A DNA stretch of 64,000 bases from an uncultured Alphaproteobacteria bacterium (GCA_958431225.1 OY288107.1:879953-943952); one strand, 5' to 3'; counted from the first letter of the stretch, positions 1 to 8,945 are shown. Translations and numbers: made by a program. Notes: generated by a model from the letters alone, not told the origin.

Positions 1-72
1 GTGCTTAATACCGAATCGCTGGAACAATTTGATGAGCTGATTCACAGACTTTGTTGGAAACAGCATAGTTAG
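1..72 (+). CDS. parB: C-terminal end of a ParB-like chromosome partitioning protein (partial)
   Basis: Frame 1 is open from the window edge to a TAG stop and gives a 23-residue tail containing ESLEQFDELIHRL. This resembles the extreme C-terminal dimerisation helix of ParB proteins, which bind parS sites and load onto origin-proximal DNA. The next gene is a leftward holA followed by lptE and leuS, which is the usual alphaproteobacterial neighbourhood of parB. The identification rests on 23 residues plus synteny, so it is an inference. The bulk of the gene lies outside the window. Confidence 0.55.
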   Translation: MLNTESLEQFDELIHRLCWKQHS

Positions 73-79
73 TTTTTTT

Positions 80-426
80 ATGGGGGATTTCATCCCCCAA
101 ACCCCCTGAGCGGGGAACGCCCCGCGGCGATTTTTTGGCGTATGCCACAATGCACCGCACCCCTCTTTTCAAAAACCGATGATCGCTTGATATAATTTTA
201 TGATGGGGGCAAGCCCCCATACCCCCATGCGCCCTTTCTTTATGGCAAGTGTTGATTTTTCCAAATTAAAATGAAAGCATCCCCCAAACACGCGCCCCGC
301 GAGGAATTTTTACGAATCCATAGCGATCATCGGTCTTTGGAAAGAGGGCGCGGTGTGCCGTGGCAAGCACCAAAAATCCGCTCCGCCGCGTTCGGCGGTC
401 GGGGGTGTGGGGGTGAAACCCCCGCG
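80..426 (+). repeat. Palindromic interspersed element, copy A
   Basis: This fills the whole gap between parB and holA, whose 3' ends converge. It starts with hairpin GGGGGATTTCATCCCCC, then a second hairpin GCGGGG-AACG-CCCCGC, and ends with the inverted counterpart, whose second hairpin on the minus strand is CCGCCG-AACG-CGGCGG. The two arms are roughly 110 bp each and end at CCGATGATCG/CGATCATCGG. They enclose a unique core with an inner hairpin (ATGGGGGC-AA-GCCCCCAT) and the words TTCTTTATGGCAAG and GAATTTTTACGAATCC. Short open frames inside it are by-products of GC-rich palindromes and have no ribosome binding sites. No other gene is visible in this 360-base stretch. Confidence 0.9.
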
Positions 427-433
427 AAAAAAA

Positions 434-1453
434 TCAACGTTTCTTCACCATAAGACAAATAGCTAACATAGCTTGGGCGGTTGCTGTATTAGCTGGGATA
501 CCTTTACGGGTTTCTGCTTCTGCTTTGTTGAGTCTTTGCAGTGCTTTGTTGGTTTTTGTTGGTGTCCATTGGTTTAGGTGTTTTGTGATGGTTGGTTTTT
601 CTTGGAAGAATATGGGTGGTTTGAATTGGTTAATTGCGGTTGTTGCGTTTGCGCCTTGTTGCATCATTGCGAGGAGTTTGAATAGTTTTAGGAAGTAGTT
701 TATGGCTCCGCGGAGGATGGCTTCTGGTGGTGTTGCGTCTGCTATGGCGCGGTTGAGTTGTTGGCTCATTTCGTGCGTGTTGCCGTTGGCTGCTGCTATG
801 ATGATTTGTGTTGTGGCGATTTGGGTGCTGTCGCCGAGGGCGGTCATGGCTGTGTTTAGGTCTATGTGTCCGTTTGTTCCTGCCATGATGGCTAATTTTT
901 CTAACTCGGAGCGGCTGATGAGGCGGTCGGCGCCTAGGTTTGCTGTGATCCAGTTTAGGGCGTCTTGGTCTGTGGTGATGTGGTGTTGGGAGAAGATTTC
1001 GTTTGCTAGTTTTGTTAGTTGTTGGGGTGTGTCGGCGTAGCAGCCGATGCTGGCGGCTTGGGGGTTGGTGTCGAGGAGTTTGACTAATTTAGCGCGGGTA
1101 TTGACGCTTTGCGAGGTCATGACGATGACGCAATCGGTGGGTGGGTTTGTTAGTAGTGTTTCGATGTGTTTGGTTGCGGTATCGGTGATGTTGTTGATGC
1201 GGATGAGGCGTTTGCCGCCCATGGGGGGTAGGGTTGATGCGCTATCAAATAGCAGGGCCGGGTCGGCGGTGATTTGCTCGCCGCTGAGGGTATTGACGCT
1301 GAAGGGGTCGTTTAGGTCGGGGACGAGTTGTTGGGCTAGGGCTAGGGCGTTTTCGTTGATGAGTCCTTGGTCTTGCCCGTAGAACAGCGCGACTAGTAGG
1401 TTTTGTGGCGGGGCTTTGATGAAGTTTTCTATGTTTTGGGCGGTGATTTTCAT
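434..1453 (-). CDS. holA: DNA polymerase III subunit delta
   Basis: 339 residues, the normal length for HolA, the clamp-loader subunit that opens the beta sliding clamp during replication. The N-terminal stretch LVALFYGQDQGLINENA matches the delta-family start, where the degenerate AAA+ fold begins. A helical C-terminal collar region follows, with motifs such as PPEAILRGAINYFLKLFKLL. It lacks catalytic Walker residues, as is normal for delta. It is the last gene of the leftward leuS-lptE-holA block, with a 5-bp gap to lptE. The plus strand is strongly G/T-rich here, so the coding strand is C/A-rich, unlike leuS. The 3' end lies 7 bp from palindromic element A. Confidence 0.9.
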   Translation of the reverse strand: MKITAQNIENFIKAPPQNLLVALFYGQDQGLINENALALAQQLVPDLNDPFSVNTLSGEQITADPALLFDSASTLPPMGGKRLIRINNITDTATKHIETLLTNPPTDCVIVMTSQSVNTRAKLVKLLDTNPQAASIGCYADTPQQLTKLANEIFSQHHITTDQDALNWITANLGADRLISRSELEKLAIMAGTNGHIDLNTAMTALGDSTQIATTQIIIAAANGNTHEMSQQLNRAIADATPPEAILRGAINYFLKLFKLLAMMQQGANATTAINQFKPPIFFQEKPTITKHLNQWTPTKTNKALQRLNKAEAETRKGIPANTATAQAMLAICLMVKKR

Positions 1454-1458
1454 GATGG

Positions 1459-1914
1459 TTAGCTCGCGGTGAAATAGGCTAGCAATTTGAGGTAGATTTG
1501 CTCGGATAATTGCACGGCTAGGCGGGTTTGGGCTTGGTTGGCGGCGATGTCTTGTCCGAATAGGGATGATACCGCCCCGAAGGAGGCGCTGAGGTTGATG
1601 CGGTCGGTGATGCGGGTTTTGCCGGTTTGCTGGTCGTAGAGTTGGTAATTTAGGCGCATTGTTGTGGCGGTTTCGGATTGGGTTTGTGTGATGTTGGCAT
1701 CAAGTCGGTAGCGTGGGTGTGTTTGGGGGGTGCGGGCGAGGAGGCGTTGTAGATTCTGGCGGAAAATTTGGTGCGAACGGCTGGTGGCGGCGGTGATTTC
1801 AATCTGCCCAAGGGCGGGGATGTCATGGGGGTTGAGGCGTGAGGTCGCATCGCAACTGGTGCCAATTAGGAGCATTGCCACGCCGCATAATAGGGATGTT
1901 AGTTTGCTATACAT
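1459..1914 (-). CDS. lptE: LPS-assembly lipoprotein LptE-like
   Basis: 151 residues. There is a short N-terminal hydrophobic segment ending at Cys21 (LLIGTSC), a slightly atypical lipobox that suggests export and lipidation. The middle contains a LptE-like pattern: SRSHQIFRQNLQRLL, YRLDANI, and a strand-rich stretch ending in LSEQIYLKLLAYF. LptE plugs the LptD outer-membrane barrel that inserts lipopolysaccharide. Position between leuS and holA is the standard place for lptE in many Gram-negative genomes. The sequence is divergent, so the call depends partly on synteny. The gap to the leuS stop is 4 bp. Confidence 0.8.
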   Translation of the reverse strand: MYSKLTSLLCGVAMLLIGTSCDATSRLNPHDIPALGQIEITAATSRSHQIFRQNLQRLLARTPQTHPRYRLDANITQTQSETATTMRLNYQLYDQQTGKTRITDRINLSASFGAVSSLFGQDIAANQAQTRLAVQLSEQIYLKLLAYFTAS

Positions 1915-1918
1915 CGCA

Positions 1919-4519
1919 TCAAATGACCAGATTGACGATGCGGTTGGGGACGACGATGATTTTTTTGGGGGTGTCGGTGCCGAGATGTTTTTGTATGCCG
2001 TCGAGTTTTAGGGCTTCGGCTTTGATGCGTTCGGGGTCGCTATCCGGGGCGATGGTTAGGGTGGCGCGCAATTTGCCGTTGATTTGTACGGGCATGGCGA
2101 TGCTTTCGGTGGTTAGCCATGTGGCGTCTGCTTCGGGCCATGCTTTGTTGGCGAGGAGTTCGCTATGTCCTAATTGGTGCCACATTTCTTCGGCGATATG
2201 CGGGGCGATGGGGGCGAGGAGGCGGGCTAAAATTTCTACGCCGAAACGTCTTGCCCAATTTTGGGCTGGCGTGTCGGCGGCACAGCTGCTGATGGCGTTG
2301 CTTAAACTGTGCAGGGCGGCGACGGCGCGATTGAAGCGGAAACGTTCAATATCGGCGCTGATGCTGGCGATGGTTTGGTGGGTGGTTTTGATTAGGGTTT
2401 TTGCCGGCTCGTCTAGGGCATCGGGCATGGGGGTATTTTTGGCGGCGAAGGGGCGGGTTTTATCGTCGCCGATGCTCAAACGGAACAGGCGATTGAGGAA
2501 GCGGTTGGCACCTTCTACCCCGGCATTGGTCCATTCCATATCGCGTTCCGGGGGGGAATCGGATAGCATGAATAGCCGTGCGGTATCGGCGCCGTAGGAA
2601 TCTATGATCTTGTCGGGGTCGATGACATTGCGTTTGGATTTGCTCATTTTTTCGATGCGTCCGGCTTGGACGGGGTGTTCAGTTTCGCGTTCAAGCCATG
2701 TGTCGGTTTTTTTGATGACGTCTTCGGGGAATAGCCATTGTCCTTTTGTATTTTGAAAAGTCTGGTGGCAGACCATGCCTTGGGTCATCATGCCGTCAAA
2801 GGGCTCGCTTAGGTCAAGATAGCCGCACGCGGTTAAAGCGCGGGTGAAAAAACGCGAATAAAGGAGGTGCAGAACCGCGTGTTCTACGCCGCCAATATAT
2901 TGGTCCACCGGGAGCCAATATGCCATGGCCTCTTTGGAGAAGGCGTTGTTGGGGTCGGGGTCGGCGAAGCGGAGAAAATACCATGAACTTTCAAAAAATG
3001 TGTCAAATGTGTCGGTCTCGCGTATGGCATCGCCGCCGCATTTTGGGCAGGCGGTATGTTTCCATGTGGGGTGGTGGTCTAAAGGGTTTCCGGGTTGGTT
3101 GAATTCCACGTCTTTGGGGAGGGTTACGGGTAGCTCCGCCTCTGGCACGGGCACTAACCCGCATTTTTGGCAGTGGATGATGGGGATGGGGCAACCCCAA
3201 TAACGTTGGCGGCTGACCCCCCAATCGCGTAAGCGCCATGATATTTTGCCCCTGCCCATGTTAAGTTCTTCTAATTTAGCGATGGCGGCGGTGATGGCGC
3301 TTTCTACGTCTAAGCCGTTTAGAAAATCCGATTGAAAGATGGTGCCGTCTCCGGTGTAGGCTTCATCGGTGATGGTGAAATTTTTGGGGTCGGCGTCTTT
3401 GGGTAGCACCACCGGAATCACTGGGAGGTCGTATTTGCGCGCGAAATCTAGGTCGCGTTGGTCGTGGGCGGCACAGCCGAAAAGCGCGCCGGTGCCGTAA
3501 TCCATCAGCACGAAATTGGCGACATAGATGGGGAGATGCCAATTTTTGTCAAAGGGATGTTGGGCTTTGAGCCCGGTATAAAAACCTTTTTTTTCTGCGG
3601 CTTCAATCGCGGCTTCGGAAGTGCCCATGCGGTTGCATTCGTCCAAAAATGCGCGCAAATCGGGGTCGCTTTCGGCTAGGCGCATGGCTAGGGGGTGCAT
3701 CGGCGAGATGGCCATAAAACCGGCGCCGTAAAGCGTGTCCGGGCGGGTGGTGAATACTTCAATGGCATCAATGGCGTCATCGTCAATGTTATCATTGTTT
3801 TCGGTGCCTATAAGGGGGAAGCGGACTAGGGCGCCTTTGGAACGTCCGAGCCAATTATGTTGCATGAGGCGCACTTTATCGGGCCAGCGGTCTAAGCTCT
3901 CAATGGCGTCCAATAATTCTTGGGCGAAATCGGTGATTTTTAGAAACCATTGCGATAAAAGCCGTCTTTCCACCGGCGCCCCCGAACGCCAGCCACAGCC
4001 ATTGACCACTTGTTCATTGGCGAGCACGGTGTTTTCTATGGGATCCCAATTGACCCAGCTTTCTTTGCGGTAGGCTAAACCTGCTTCAACAAAATCTAAA
4101 AACATTTTTTGCTCAAAGCGGTAATAATCGGCATCGCAAGTAGCGAATTCGCGGCGCCAATCATACGACAACCCCATTTTTTTTAATTGGTCGCGCATGG
4201 AAGCGATATTGGCGTGCGTCCAATCTGCCGGGTGGTCGCCATGTTCCATGGCCGCGTTTTCTGCGGGCAAGCCGAAAGCATCCCAGCCCATCGGGTGCAG
4301 AACGTTAAAACCTTGGGCGCGTTTATAGCGTGCCACGACATCGCCCAAAGTGTAATTGCGTACATGCCCCATATGGATGCGCCCGGATGGGTAGGGGAAC
4401 ATTTCTAGCACATAGTATTTTGGGCGTGATGTGTCTAGTTCCGCTTGAAAGCATTTTTTTTCATGCCAGCAGGCTTGCCATTTTTTTTCAATTTCGGTCG
4501 CCTTATATTGCGTCATCAT
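1919..4519 (-). CDS. leuS: Leucyl-tRNA synthetase
   Basis: 866 residues, typical of bacterial LeuRS, which charges tRNA-Leu. The class I HIGH signature is HMGH at residues 49-52, and KMSKS lies near residue 623 ([11 protein letters not shown]). Between them are the connective peptide 1 editing domain (TTRPDTLYG) and a zinc-binding pair of cysteine knuckles (CQKCG and CPKCGG). A tRNA-binding C-terminal domain follows. The ATG at 4517-4519 is directly followed by a second in-frame ATG, and either could be used. The start lies 3 bp after the stop of the upstream DUF3576 gene, which implies co-transcription. Confidence 0.97.
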   Translation of the reverse strand: MMTQYKATEIEKKWQACWHEKKCFQAELDTSRPKYYVLEMFPYPSGRIHMGHVRNYTLGDVVARYKRAQGFNVLHPMGWDAFGLPAENAAMEHGDHPADWTHANIASMRDQLKKMGLSYDWRREFATCDADYYRFEQKMFLDFVEAGLAYRKESWVNWDPIENTVLANEQVVNGCGWRSGAPVERRLLSQWFLKITDFAQELLDAIESLDRWPDKVRLMQHNWLGRSKGALVRFPLIGTENNDNIDDDAIDAIEVFTTRPDTLYGAGFMAISPMHPLAMRLAESDPDLRAFLDECNRMGTSEAAIEAAEKKGFYTGLKAQHPFDKNWHLPIYVANFVLMDYGTGALFGCAAHDQRDLDFARKYDLPVIPVVLPKDADPKNFTITDEAYTGDGTIFQSDFLNGLDVESAITAAIAKLEELNMGRGKISWRLRDWGVSRQRYWGCPIPIIHCQKCGLVPVPEAELPVTLPKDVEFNQPGNPLDHHPTWKHTACPKCGGDAIRETDTFDTFFESSWYFLRFADPDPNNAFSKEAMAYWLPVDQYIGGVEHAVLHLLYSRFFTRALTACGYLDLSEPFDGMMTQGMVCHQTFQNTKGQWLFPEDVIKKTDTWLERETEHPVQAGRIEKMSKSKRNVIDPDKIIDSYGADTARLFMLSDSPPERDMEWTNAGVEGANRFLNRLFRLSIGDDKTRPFAAKNTPMPDALDEPAKTLIKTTHQTIASISADIERFRFNRAVAALHSLSNAISSCAADTPAQNWARRFGVEILARLLAPIAPHIAEEMWHQLGHSELLANKAWPEADATWLTTESIAMPVQINGKLRATLTIAPDSDPERIKAEALKLDGIQKHLGTDTPKKIIVVPNRIVNLVI

Positions 4520-4522
4520 AAT

Positions 4523-5080
4523 CTATTGGGCTTGTTGGACGGTGCCCGCACGAATCTCGCGGGCGCGGGTGAGGATGAGGTCTTCAAGGCGTGTAGCAAG
4601 GGCTTTGTCTTGTCCGCTATCTGTCCATGTGGCGCTTTGGGTGGCGCCTTGTTTTTGCTGGACATAGACTTGGGCGCGGATGCCATCGGCGCGCAATTCG
4701 CGGTCAACGACAAATAGCGCCACTTTAATACGCTCATTGGCATTGGCGGGGTGGGGATACCATTCGCTCAAAATCGTGCCGCTAAATGTGTCAATGTCGT
4801 CAATGGGGATGACGGCGATGGTATCTAGTGCTGCCCGCCATAGAATCGCATTGACCGGCAGATTGCCGCTTGATGGGGCGGGGGTGAATAGCTGGGTTAA
4901 ATTGACCCCGGCTTGACCCGCGCCCGTGAGCAAGGAACCGCTTTGATAATCGCGGTTAATCGGCTTTTCGGCGCGGGTGGATTCGATATAGCCGCACGCC
5001 GATAGCGTTAGGGCGGTGGCTATGGCTGGGGCGCAAAGAGATAGGGTTAGTTTTGTGTAATACTGCATCATCATCCTCAT
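4523..5080 (-). CDS. DUF3576 family lipoprotein
   Basis: 185 residues with a lipoprotein signal: a hydrophobic stretch then LTLSAC, giving Cys29 as the acylated residue. The mature part contains FSGTILSEWYP and IKVALFVVDRELRADGIRAQVYVQQ, hallmarks I associate with DUF3576. The family is of unknown function, is found mainly in Alphaproteobacteria and typically precedes leuS. It is the first gene of the leftward DUF3576-leuS-lptE-holA operon, which suggests an envelope role alongside LptE, although nothing in the sequence proves this. Several ATG codons cluster at the start (MRMMM), so the exact start is uncertain by a few residues. Confidence 0.85.
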   Translation of the reverse strand: MRMMMQYYTKLTLSLCAPAIATALTLSACGYIESTRAEKPINRDYQSGSLLTGAGQAGVNLTQLFTPAPSSGNLPVNAILWRAALDTIAVIPIDDIDTFSGTILSEWYPHPANANERIKVALFVVDRELRADGIRAQVYVQQKQGATQSATWTDSGQDKALATRLEDLILTRAREIRAGTVQQAQ

Positions 5081-5132
5081 TAGGTTTTTGGGGTTTTTGC
5101 TAATTTACCTGAATCATGCTAAAAAGCAAGGC

Positions 5133-5795
5133 ATGGATGCCTCTATTATACAAGAAAATTTGGCGCGGATTCGTGCCAGCATTGCCGCCCCCCCTGATGT
5201 CAAACATGCGGTCAAAATTGTTGCCGTGTCAAAACAGCAACCCGATGAACGCATCGCGGCGGCGTTGGCGGCGGGACAGCGGGTGTTTGGCGAGAATCGC
5301 GTGGCTGAGGCTTTGGCGCGTTGGGAGGGACGTCGGGGCGCATACCCCGATTTGCGTCTGCATCTCATCGGGGCTTTGCAGACCAATAAGGTGGCGGATG
5401 CGGTAGGGCTTTTTGATGTGATAGAGGTGCTGGACCGCGAAAAACTTGCCGCCGCACTAGCACGCGAGATGCAAAAACAAGCGCGTCCTCTACCCTGCTT
5501 GGTGCAGGTCAATACCGGCGATGAGGCGCAAAAATCTGGGGTGTCGCCCCTTGAAGCGGTGGCGTTTGCGCGGCGCTGTCAGCACCAATATGGGCTCAAT
5601 GTTGAAGGCTTTATGTGTATCCCGCCGATTGATGAAACACCAGCAATGCATTTCGCGCTCTTGGCGAAATTGGCGGCAGAAGCCGATTTATCGGTATTAT
5701 CTATGGGCATGAGTGGGGATTATTTGGAAGCGATTCGCTTTGGGGCGACGCAAGTGCGCATTGGGACAGGAATTTTCGGCGCGCGTCCCGACTGA
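5133..5795 (+). CDS. yggS: YggS family PLP-binding protein
   Basis: 220 residues from ATG 5133, preceded by a weak purine-rich site (AAGCAAGG). An upstream in-frame start at 5088 would add 15 unsupported residues. The fold is a single PLP barrel like the N-terminal domain of alanine racemase. The PLP lysine sits in VAVSKQQP, followed by FGENRVAEAL and the phosphate-binding LSMGMSGDYLEAI...VRIGTGIFG. YggS/PLPBP proteins balance cellular PLP and amino-acid pools and have no known catalytic activity. It is divergent from DUF3576, and its 3' end faces ribA across palindromic element B. Confidence 0.93.
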   Translation: MDASIIQENLARIRASIAAPPDVKHAVKIVAVSKQQPDERIAAALAAGQRVFGENRVAEALARWEGRRGAYPDLRLHLIGALQTNKVADAVGLFDVIEVLDREKLAAALAREMQKQARPLPCLVQVNTGDEAQKSGVSPLEAVAFARRCQHQYGLNVEGFMCIPPIDETPAMHFALLAKLAAEADLSVLSMGMSGDYLEAIRFGATQVRIGTGIFGARPD

Positions 5796-5806
5796 ATGTG
5801 ATTATT

Positions 5807-6158
5807 ATGGGGGATTTCATCCCCCAAACCCCCGAGCGGGGAACGCCCCGCCGCGAATTTTTGGTTTATGCCGTAGCGAACTGCGCCCCATTCTTTTACA
5901 ACCGATGATCGTTATGGATTCGTAAAAATTCCTCGCGGGGCGCGTGTTTGGGGGATGCTTTCATTTTAATTTGGAAAAATCAACACTTGCCATAAAGAAA
6001 GGGCGCGTGGGGGTATGGGGGCTTGCCCCCATGATAATAACATTTACCAAGCGATCATCGGTTGTTGAAAAAAAGGGCGCGGTGCATTGTGGCAAGCACC
6101 AAAAAATCGCGGCGCGGCGTTCCGCGCTCGGGGGGTTTGGGGGGCGAAGCGCCCCCAT
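5807..6158 (-). repeat. Palindromic interspersed element, copy B (reverse orientation)
   Basis: This occupies the 368-base convergent gap between yggS and ribA. Both terminal hairpin pairs are present: GGGGGATTTCATCCCCC and GCGGGG-AACG-CCCCGC on the left, and GGGGGCGC-TTC-GCCCCC and GCGCGG-AACG-CCGCGC on the right as read on the minus strand. The unique core runs opposite to copies A, C and D: GGATTCGTAAAAATTCC comes before CTTGCCATAAAGAAAGG on the plus strand. The arm next to each core end also matches the corresponding arm of the other copies (CACCGCGCCC versus CGAACTGCGCCC). The whole element is therefore reversed, rather than only its core. No gene is visible. Confidence 0.9.
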
Positions 6159-6164
6159 ATCGAA

Positions 6165-7313
6165 TTAATCCAATAAATGTCCGGTACGCTTAGCTTTTGT
6201 TGCGAGATAATTGACATTATGGGGGTTGCTATCCATCACTAGGGGCAGGCGTTTGGCGACTTTGATGCCGCAGGTTTCAATTTGGGCGATTTTATCGGGG
6301 TTATTGGTGAGGAGTTGAATTGTTTTTACTCCCAGTTGTTTTAGAATTTCTGCCGCTGGTAGAAAATAGCGGTGGTCGGTTTCGAAGCCGAGATGATGAT
6401 TGGCATCCACCGTATCCACCCCGCGATTTTGCAGCGCGTAGGCTTTGAGTTTATTAACTAAGCCAATATCGCGTCCTTCTTGGGCGAGATAGATCAAATA
6501 GCCGCCGCCAGATTCTGCCATTTTGCGGATGGCGGTGCGGAGCTGGTCGCCGCAATCGCATTTGAGGCTCCCCAAAATATCGCCGGTGATACATTGCGAA
6601 TGGATGCGGCAGGGGGGGGCGTTTAGGGTTTCGGGCGCACCGATAATCAGCGCGAAATGTTCGGTGCCGCCATCGCCCGGGCGGAAAATGACAATCTGGC
6701 AATCTTCGGCATCGGCTAGGGGCAGGCGGGCGCGCGCGACTTCTTTTAAGAGGCTCGCCGAGATGGCTTCAAAGGCGCGGATGTCGCTGTCTTGGATGAT
6801 GAGCGCCCCGTGTTCTTCCGCCCAACCGCGCAAACTTGCTTGGTCGGGGATGGCAAGATAGGTCGCAAGCGCCGCCGGCAATAGCCGTGCCGCGCGCATC
6901 AGAATCAGAATCGTCTCGCCGATGCTACCGGGTTTTTCGCCCAAAATGGCTAGGGTTTCTACTGTGCTATTTGGGGTGCTATTCGGGGCACCATTCATGT
7001 TGTTATTCAGGGGCAGGTCGCCGATGAGCCCGCGTACCATCTCGCTGTCATGCGCCTCGGTCAAAGCGATGGAACACGCCGCCGCCGATTCGCTCGGGTT
7101 AAGCCCGATGGTGCGGGCGCGGTGGGCGCTGATGAAAAGTGCTGGCATAGAACCGCTTAAGCGCGCCATGTCGTTGATGGTGGCATCGGTGATTTGTTCC
7201 GCCGCGCGGATGAGATAACTCGCACCGCCGCCATCACGCACCAATACCCCACCGCCCCGGCGTAAATCCGAAATCGCCCGCTGAACCGTCTGATGCCGCG
7301 CCGTGATGACCAT
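6165..7313 (-). CDS. ribA: GTP cyclohydrolase II with degenerate RibB-like N-terminal region
   Basis: 382 residues. The C-terminal half (about 205 on) is GTP cyclohydrolase II, which opens GTP to start riboflavin synthesis. It carries the zinc cysteines in SQCITGDILGSLKCDCG and the downstream stretch YLAQEGRDIGLVNKLKAYALQ. The N-terminal ~200 residues resemble the non-catalytic DHBP-synthase-like extension of alphaproteobacterial RibA proteins, not an active RibB. A low-complexity insert (NNNMNGAPNSTPNST) interrupts that domain around residues 103-117. A good ribosome binding site (GAGGGA) lies about 10 bp before the ATG. The gene stands alone between element B and a divergent DUF429-like gene. 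Confidence 0.93.
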   Translation of the reverse strand: MVITARHQTVQRAISDLRRGGGVLVRDGGGASYLIRAAEQITDATINDMARLSGSMPALFISAHRARTIGLNPSESAAACSIALTEAHDSEMVRGLIGDLPLNNNMNGAPNSTPNSTVETLAILGEKPGSIGETILILMRAARLLPAALATYLAIPDQASLRGWAEEHGALIIQDSDIRAFEAISASLLKEVARARLPLADAEDCQIVIFRPGDGGTEHFALIIGAPETLNAPPCRIHSQCITGDILGSLKCDCGDQLRTAIRKMAESGGGYLIYLAQEGRDIGLVNKLKAYALQNRGVDTVDANHHLGFETDHRYFLPAAEILKQLGVKTIQLLTNNPDKIAQIETCGIKVAKRLPLVMDSNPHNVNYLATKAKRTGHLLD

Positions 7314-7339
7314 AATTAACGTCCCTCAAAAATGAAAAC

Positions 7340-7393
7340 GTGAAAACCCTAGCATTAAATGCCGAAAGAATGTAGAGAATTTACTATGTCCAA
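7340..7393 (+). repeat. 54-bp direct repeat, left copy (upstream leader of DUF429-like gene)
   Basis: This begins GTGAAAACCCTAGCATTAA, continues through a GAAAGAATGTA...AATTTACT leader, and ends in the first four codons ATG TCC AAA of the following gene. It aligns over its whole length with 8203-8256, apart from a few substitutions and two single-base indels. The segment includes the ribosome-binding region and the start codon. Confidence 0.9.
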
Positions 7394-8216
7394 ATCATTT
7401 GACAGATATATTGGCATTGATTATTCGGGGGCGAAGACACCAACGGAAAGCCTCAAAGGTCTTCGTGTCTATTTGTCAGACGGCGATGATTCGCCCAGAG
7501 AGGAGCCGTCGCCTCCCAGTCCGCCACCTCATAATTCGCGAAAACACTGGACACGCAAGGGCATCGCCTATTGGCTGGTTGAACGGCTATCCGAGAGTGT
7601 TCCTACCCTTGTTGGCATTGACCACGCATTTTCCTTTCCGTTATGTTATTTTAGGGAACACAAACTGCCGCTCGACTGGTCGAGTTTTCTGGATGATTTT
7701 CAGCATCATTGGCCGACTGACGAGGATAAAACTACCATCGATTCCATCCGCGAAAATTTAGAATGCGCCAAATCGCCACGTGCCGTCAAACTCTCTTGGC
7801 GCCGCTGGTTTCGTTTGACCGAGGAGCGCGCCAAACGCGGTTCAAGTAGCGCAAAATCGGTTTTTCATTTTGACGTGCAGGGTCAGGTGGCTAAATCCAC
7901 CCATGCCGGGATTCCTTGGCTACGCTTCATGCGCCAAAAACAGATTGGGGTTCATTTTTGGCCTTTTGATGGCTGGGAAATTCCGCAAGGCAAATCAGCT
8001 ATCGTTGAGGTTTATCCTGCGCTCTGGTCTAGCGACTTCGCCACCGAGGGGCGCAAGCCCGACCAACACGATGCCTATTCTGTTGCCAAATGGCTCTCCT
8101 CTGCCGACCGCGATGGCAGGCTTGCCAAGTGTCTCAAGCCGAATCTGACCGCACTAGAACGCAACATGGCAGAGGTGGAGGGCTGGATACTCGGGGTTGA
8201 TAGTGAAAACCCCTAG
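7386..8216 (+). CDS. DUF429-like predicted RNase H-fold protein
   Basis: 276 residues from ATG 7386 (MSKSFDRY), the start that matches the duplicated leader. It shows acidic motifs spaced like DUF429 proteins: GIDYSGA near the N-terminus, GIDHAFSFP, IVEVYPALW and DQHDAYSVAKWL. These suggest an RNase H-like nuclease fold with conserved Asp/Glu metal ligands, but the substrate and role are unknown. A Ser/Pro-rich loop (EEPSPPSPPP) lies near residue 45. The gene is bracketed by 54-bp direct repeats, and its TAG stop lies inside the right repeat. That layout looks like insertion of one gene into the leader of the downstream response regulator. Confidence 0.7.
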   Translation: MSKSFDRYIGIDYSGAKTPTESLKGLRVYLSDGDDSPREEPSPPSPPPHNSRKHWTRKGIAYWLVERLSESVPTLVGIDHAFSFPLCYFREHKLPLDWSSFLDDFQHHWPTDEDKTTIDSIRENLECAKSPRAVKLSWRRWFRLTEERAKRGSSSAKSVFHFDVQGQVAKSTHAGIPWLRFMRQKQIGVHFWPFDGWEIPQGKSAIVEVYPALWSSDFATEGRKPDQHDAYSVAKWLSSADRDGRLAKCLKPNLTALERNMAEVEGWILGVDSENP

Positions 8217-8256
8217 CATTAAGCACGGAAAGAATGTAAAAATTTACTATGTCCAA
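8203..8256 (+). repeat. 54-bp direct repeat, right copy (leader of response regulator gene)
   Basis: Same module as 7340-7393: GTGAAAACCCCTAGCATTAA, then a GAAAGAATGTA...AATTTACT leader and ATGTCCAA. It contains both the stop codon of the DUF429-like gene (TAG at 8214-8216) and the start codon of the response regulator gene (8249). Confidence 0.9.
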
Positions 8257-8944
8257 GATTTTAGCTGTTGCTGGTGATTCTTATCTTTTGGAAACGATGC
8301 TCGTGCAGATTGGGCGCGAGGGCGGGTATGATGTGCGGGGGGCAGATTCGCTGGCGGCGGCGCGGCTGGCTTGGGGGGAGATGAATCCTGATCTAGTTAT
8401 TGTCGATGCAGATCTAAATGATGGCGATGGGGATGGCGAGGGGGATGGCGAGGGGCGCGCATTTTGTCGCTGGATTCGTAATATGAATGCGACAATCCCC
8501 ATCCTGATGCTCACCGAAAGCGCCGGGGCTATGGAAGCAGTAGAAGAACTTACCGCCGGGGCTAATGATTATATCCCTAAACCCCTCCGCTTTGCCGAAC
8601 TCATGGCACGCATAGAAACCTATCTCGCCCGCATCGCCGTGCGCGCTAACGCCCATCTGACCCTCGGCGGATTCCATTTTTCACACACCCACAAAACCCT
8701 GATCCATATCGCTAGCGGTAAAGTCATCCCACTCACCGAAAAAGAAACGGCAATGCTGGAATACCTATCCAATAATCAAGGCACAACTAGCAAAGAAACA
8801 CTCCTCAAAGCCGTGTGGGGATACGGCAACAACGTCAATACACACACCGTCGAAACCCATATCTATCGCCTCCGACGCAAAATATATGCAGTCGATTCTA
8901 CACCGCTTATCATCACAGCAGAAGGCGGATATAGGTTGGCTTAA
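8249..8944 (+). CDS. OmpR/PhoB-type response regulator, atypical receiver
   Basis: 231 residues. The receiver domain covers 1-120, with predicted phosphoacceptor D53 (VIVDADL), switch T89 (LMLTES) and K111 (DYIPKPL). A winged-helix DNA-binding domain occupies about 135-230, with VETHIYRLRRKI as the recognition-helix region. Two features are odd. The acidic pair that normally binds Mg2+ at the end of strand 1 reads ILAVAGDS, so the usual E-D is A-G. A Gly/Asp/Glu tandem repeat (GDGDGEGDGEG) is inserted just after the phosphoacceptor loop. No histidine kinase is adjacent. The stop codon lies 1 bp from the 3' end of the convergent tRNA-Gln. The target genes cannot be inferred. Confidence 0.88.
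   Translation: MSKILAVAGDSYLLETMLVQIGREGGYDVRGADSLAAARLAWGEMNPDLVIVDADLNDGDGDGEGDGEGRAFCRWIRNMNATIPILMLTESAGAMEAVEELTAGANDYIPKPLRFAELMARIETYLARIAVRANAHLTLGGFHFSHTHKTLIHIASGKVIPLTEKETAMLEYLSNNQGTTSKETLLKAVWGYGNNVNTHTVETHIYRLRRKIYAVDSTPLIITAEGGYRLA
8418..8456 (+). repeat. In-frame 12-bp tandem repeat in the receiver domain
   Basis: Three imperfect copies of a GATGGCGAGGGG-like unit encode GDGDGEGDGEG, directly after the conserved NDGDG that follows the phosphoacceptor strand of the response regulator. Confidence 0.75.
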
Positions 8945-8945
8945 A

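Noticed and set aside
80..426. Intrinsic terminator for parB
   Set aside because: The GC-rich hairpins are strong, but no T-run follows them; the T-run at 73-79 comes before the hairpin. Termination is possible but not shown.
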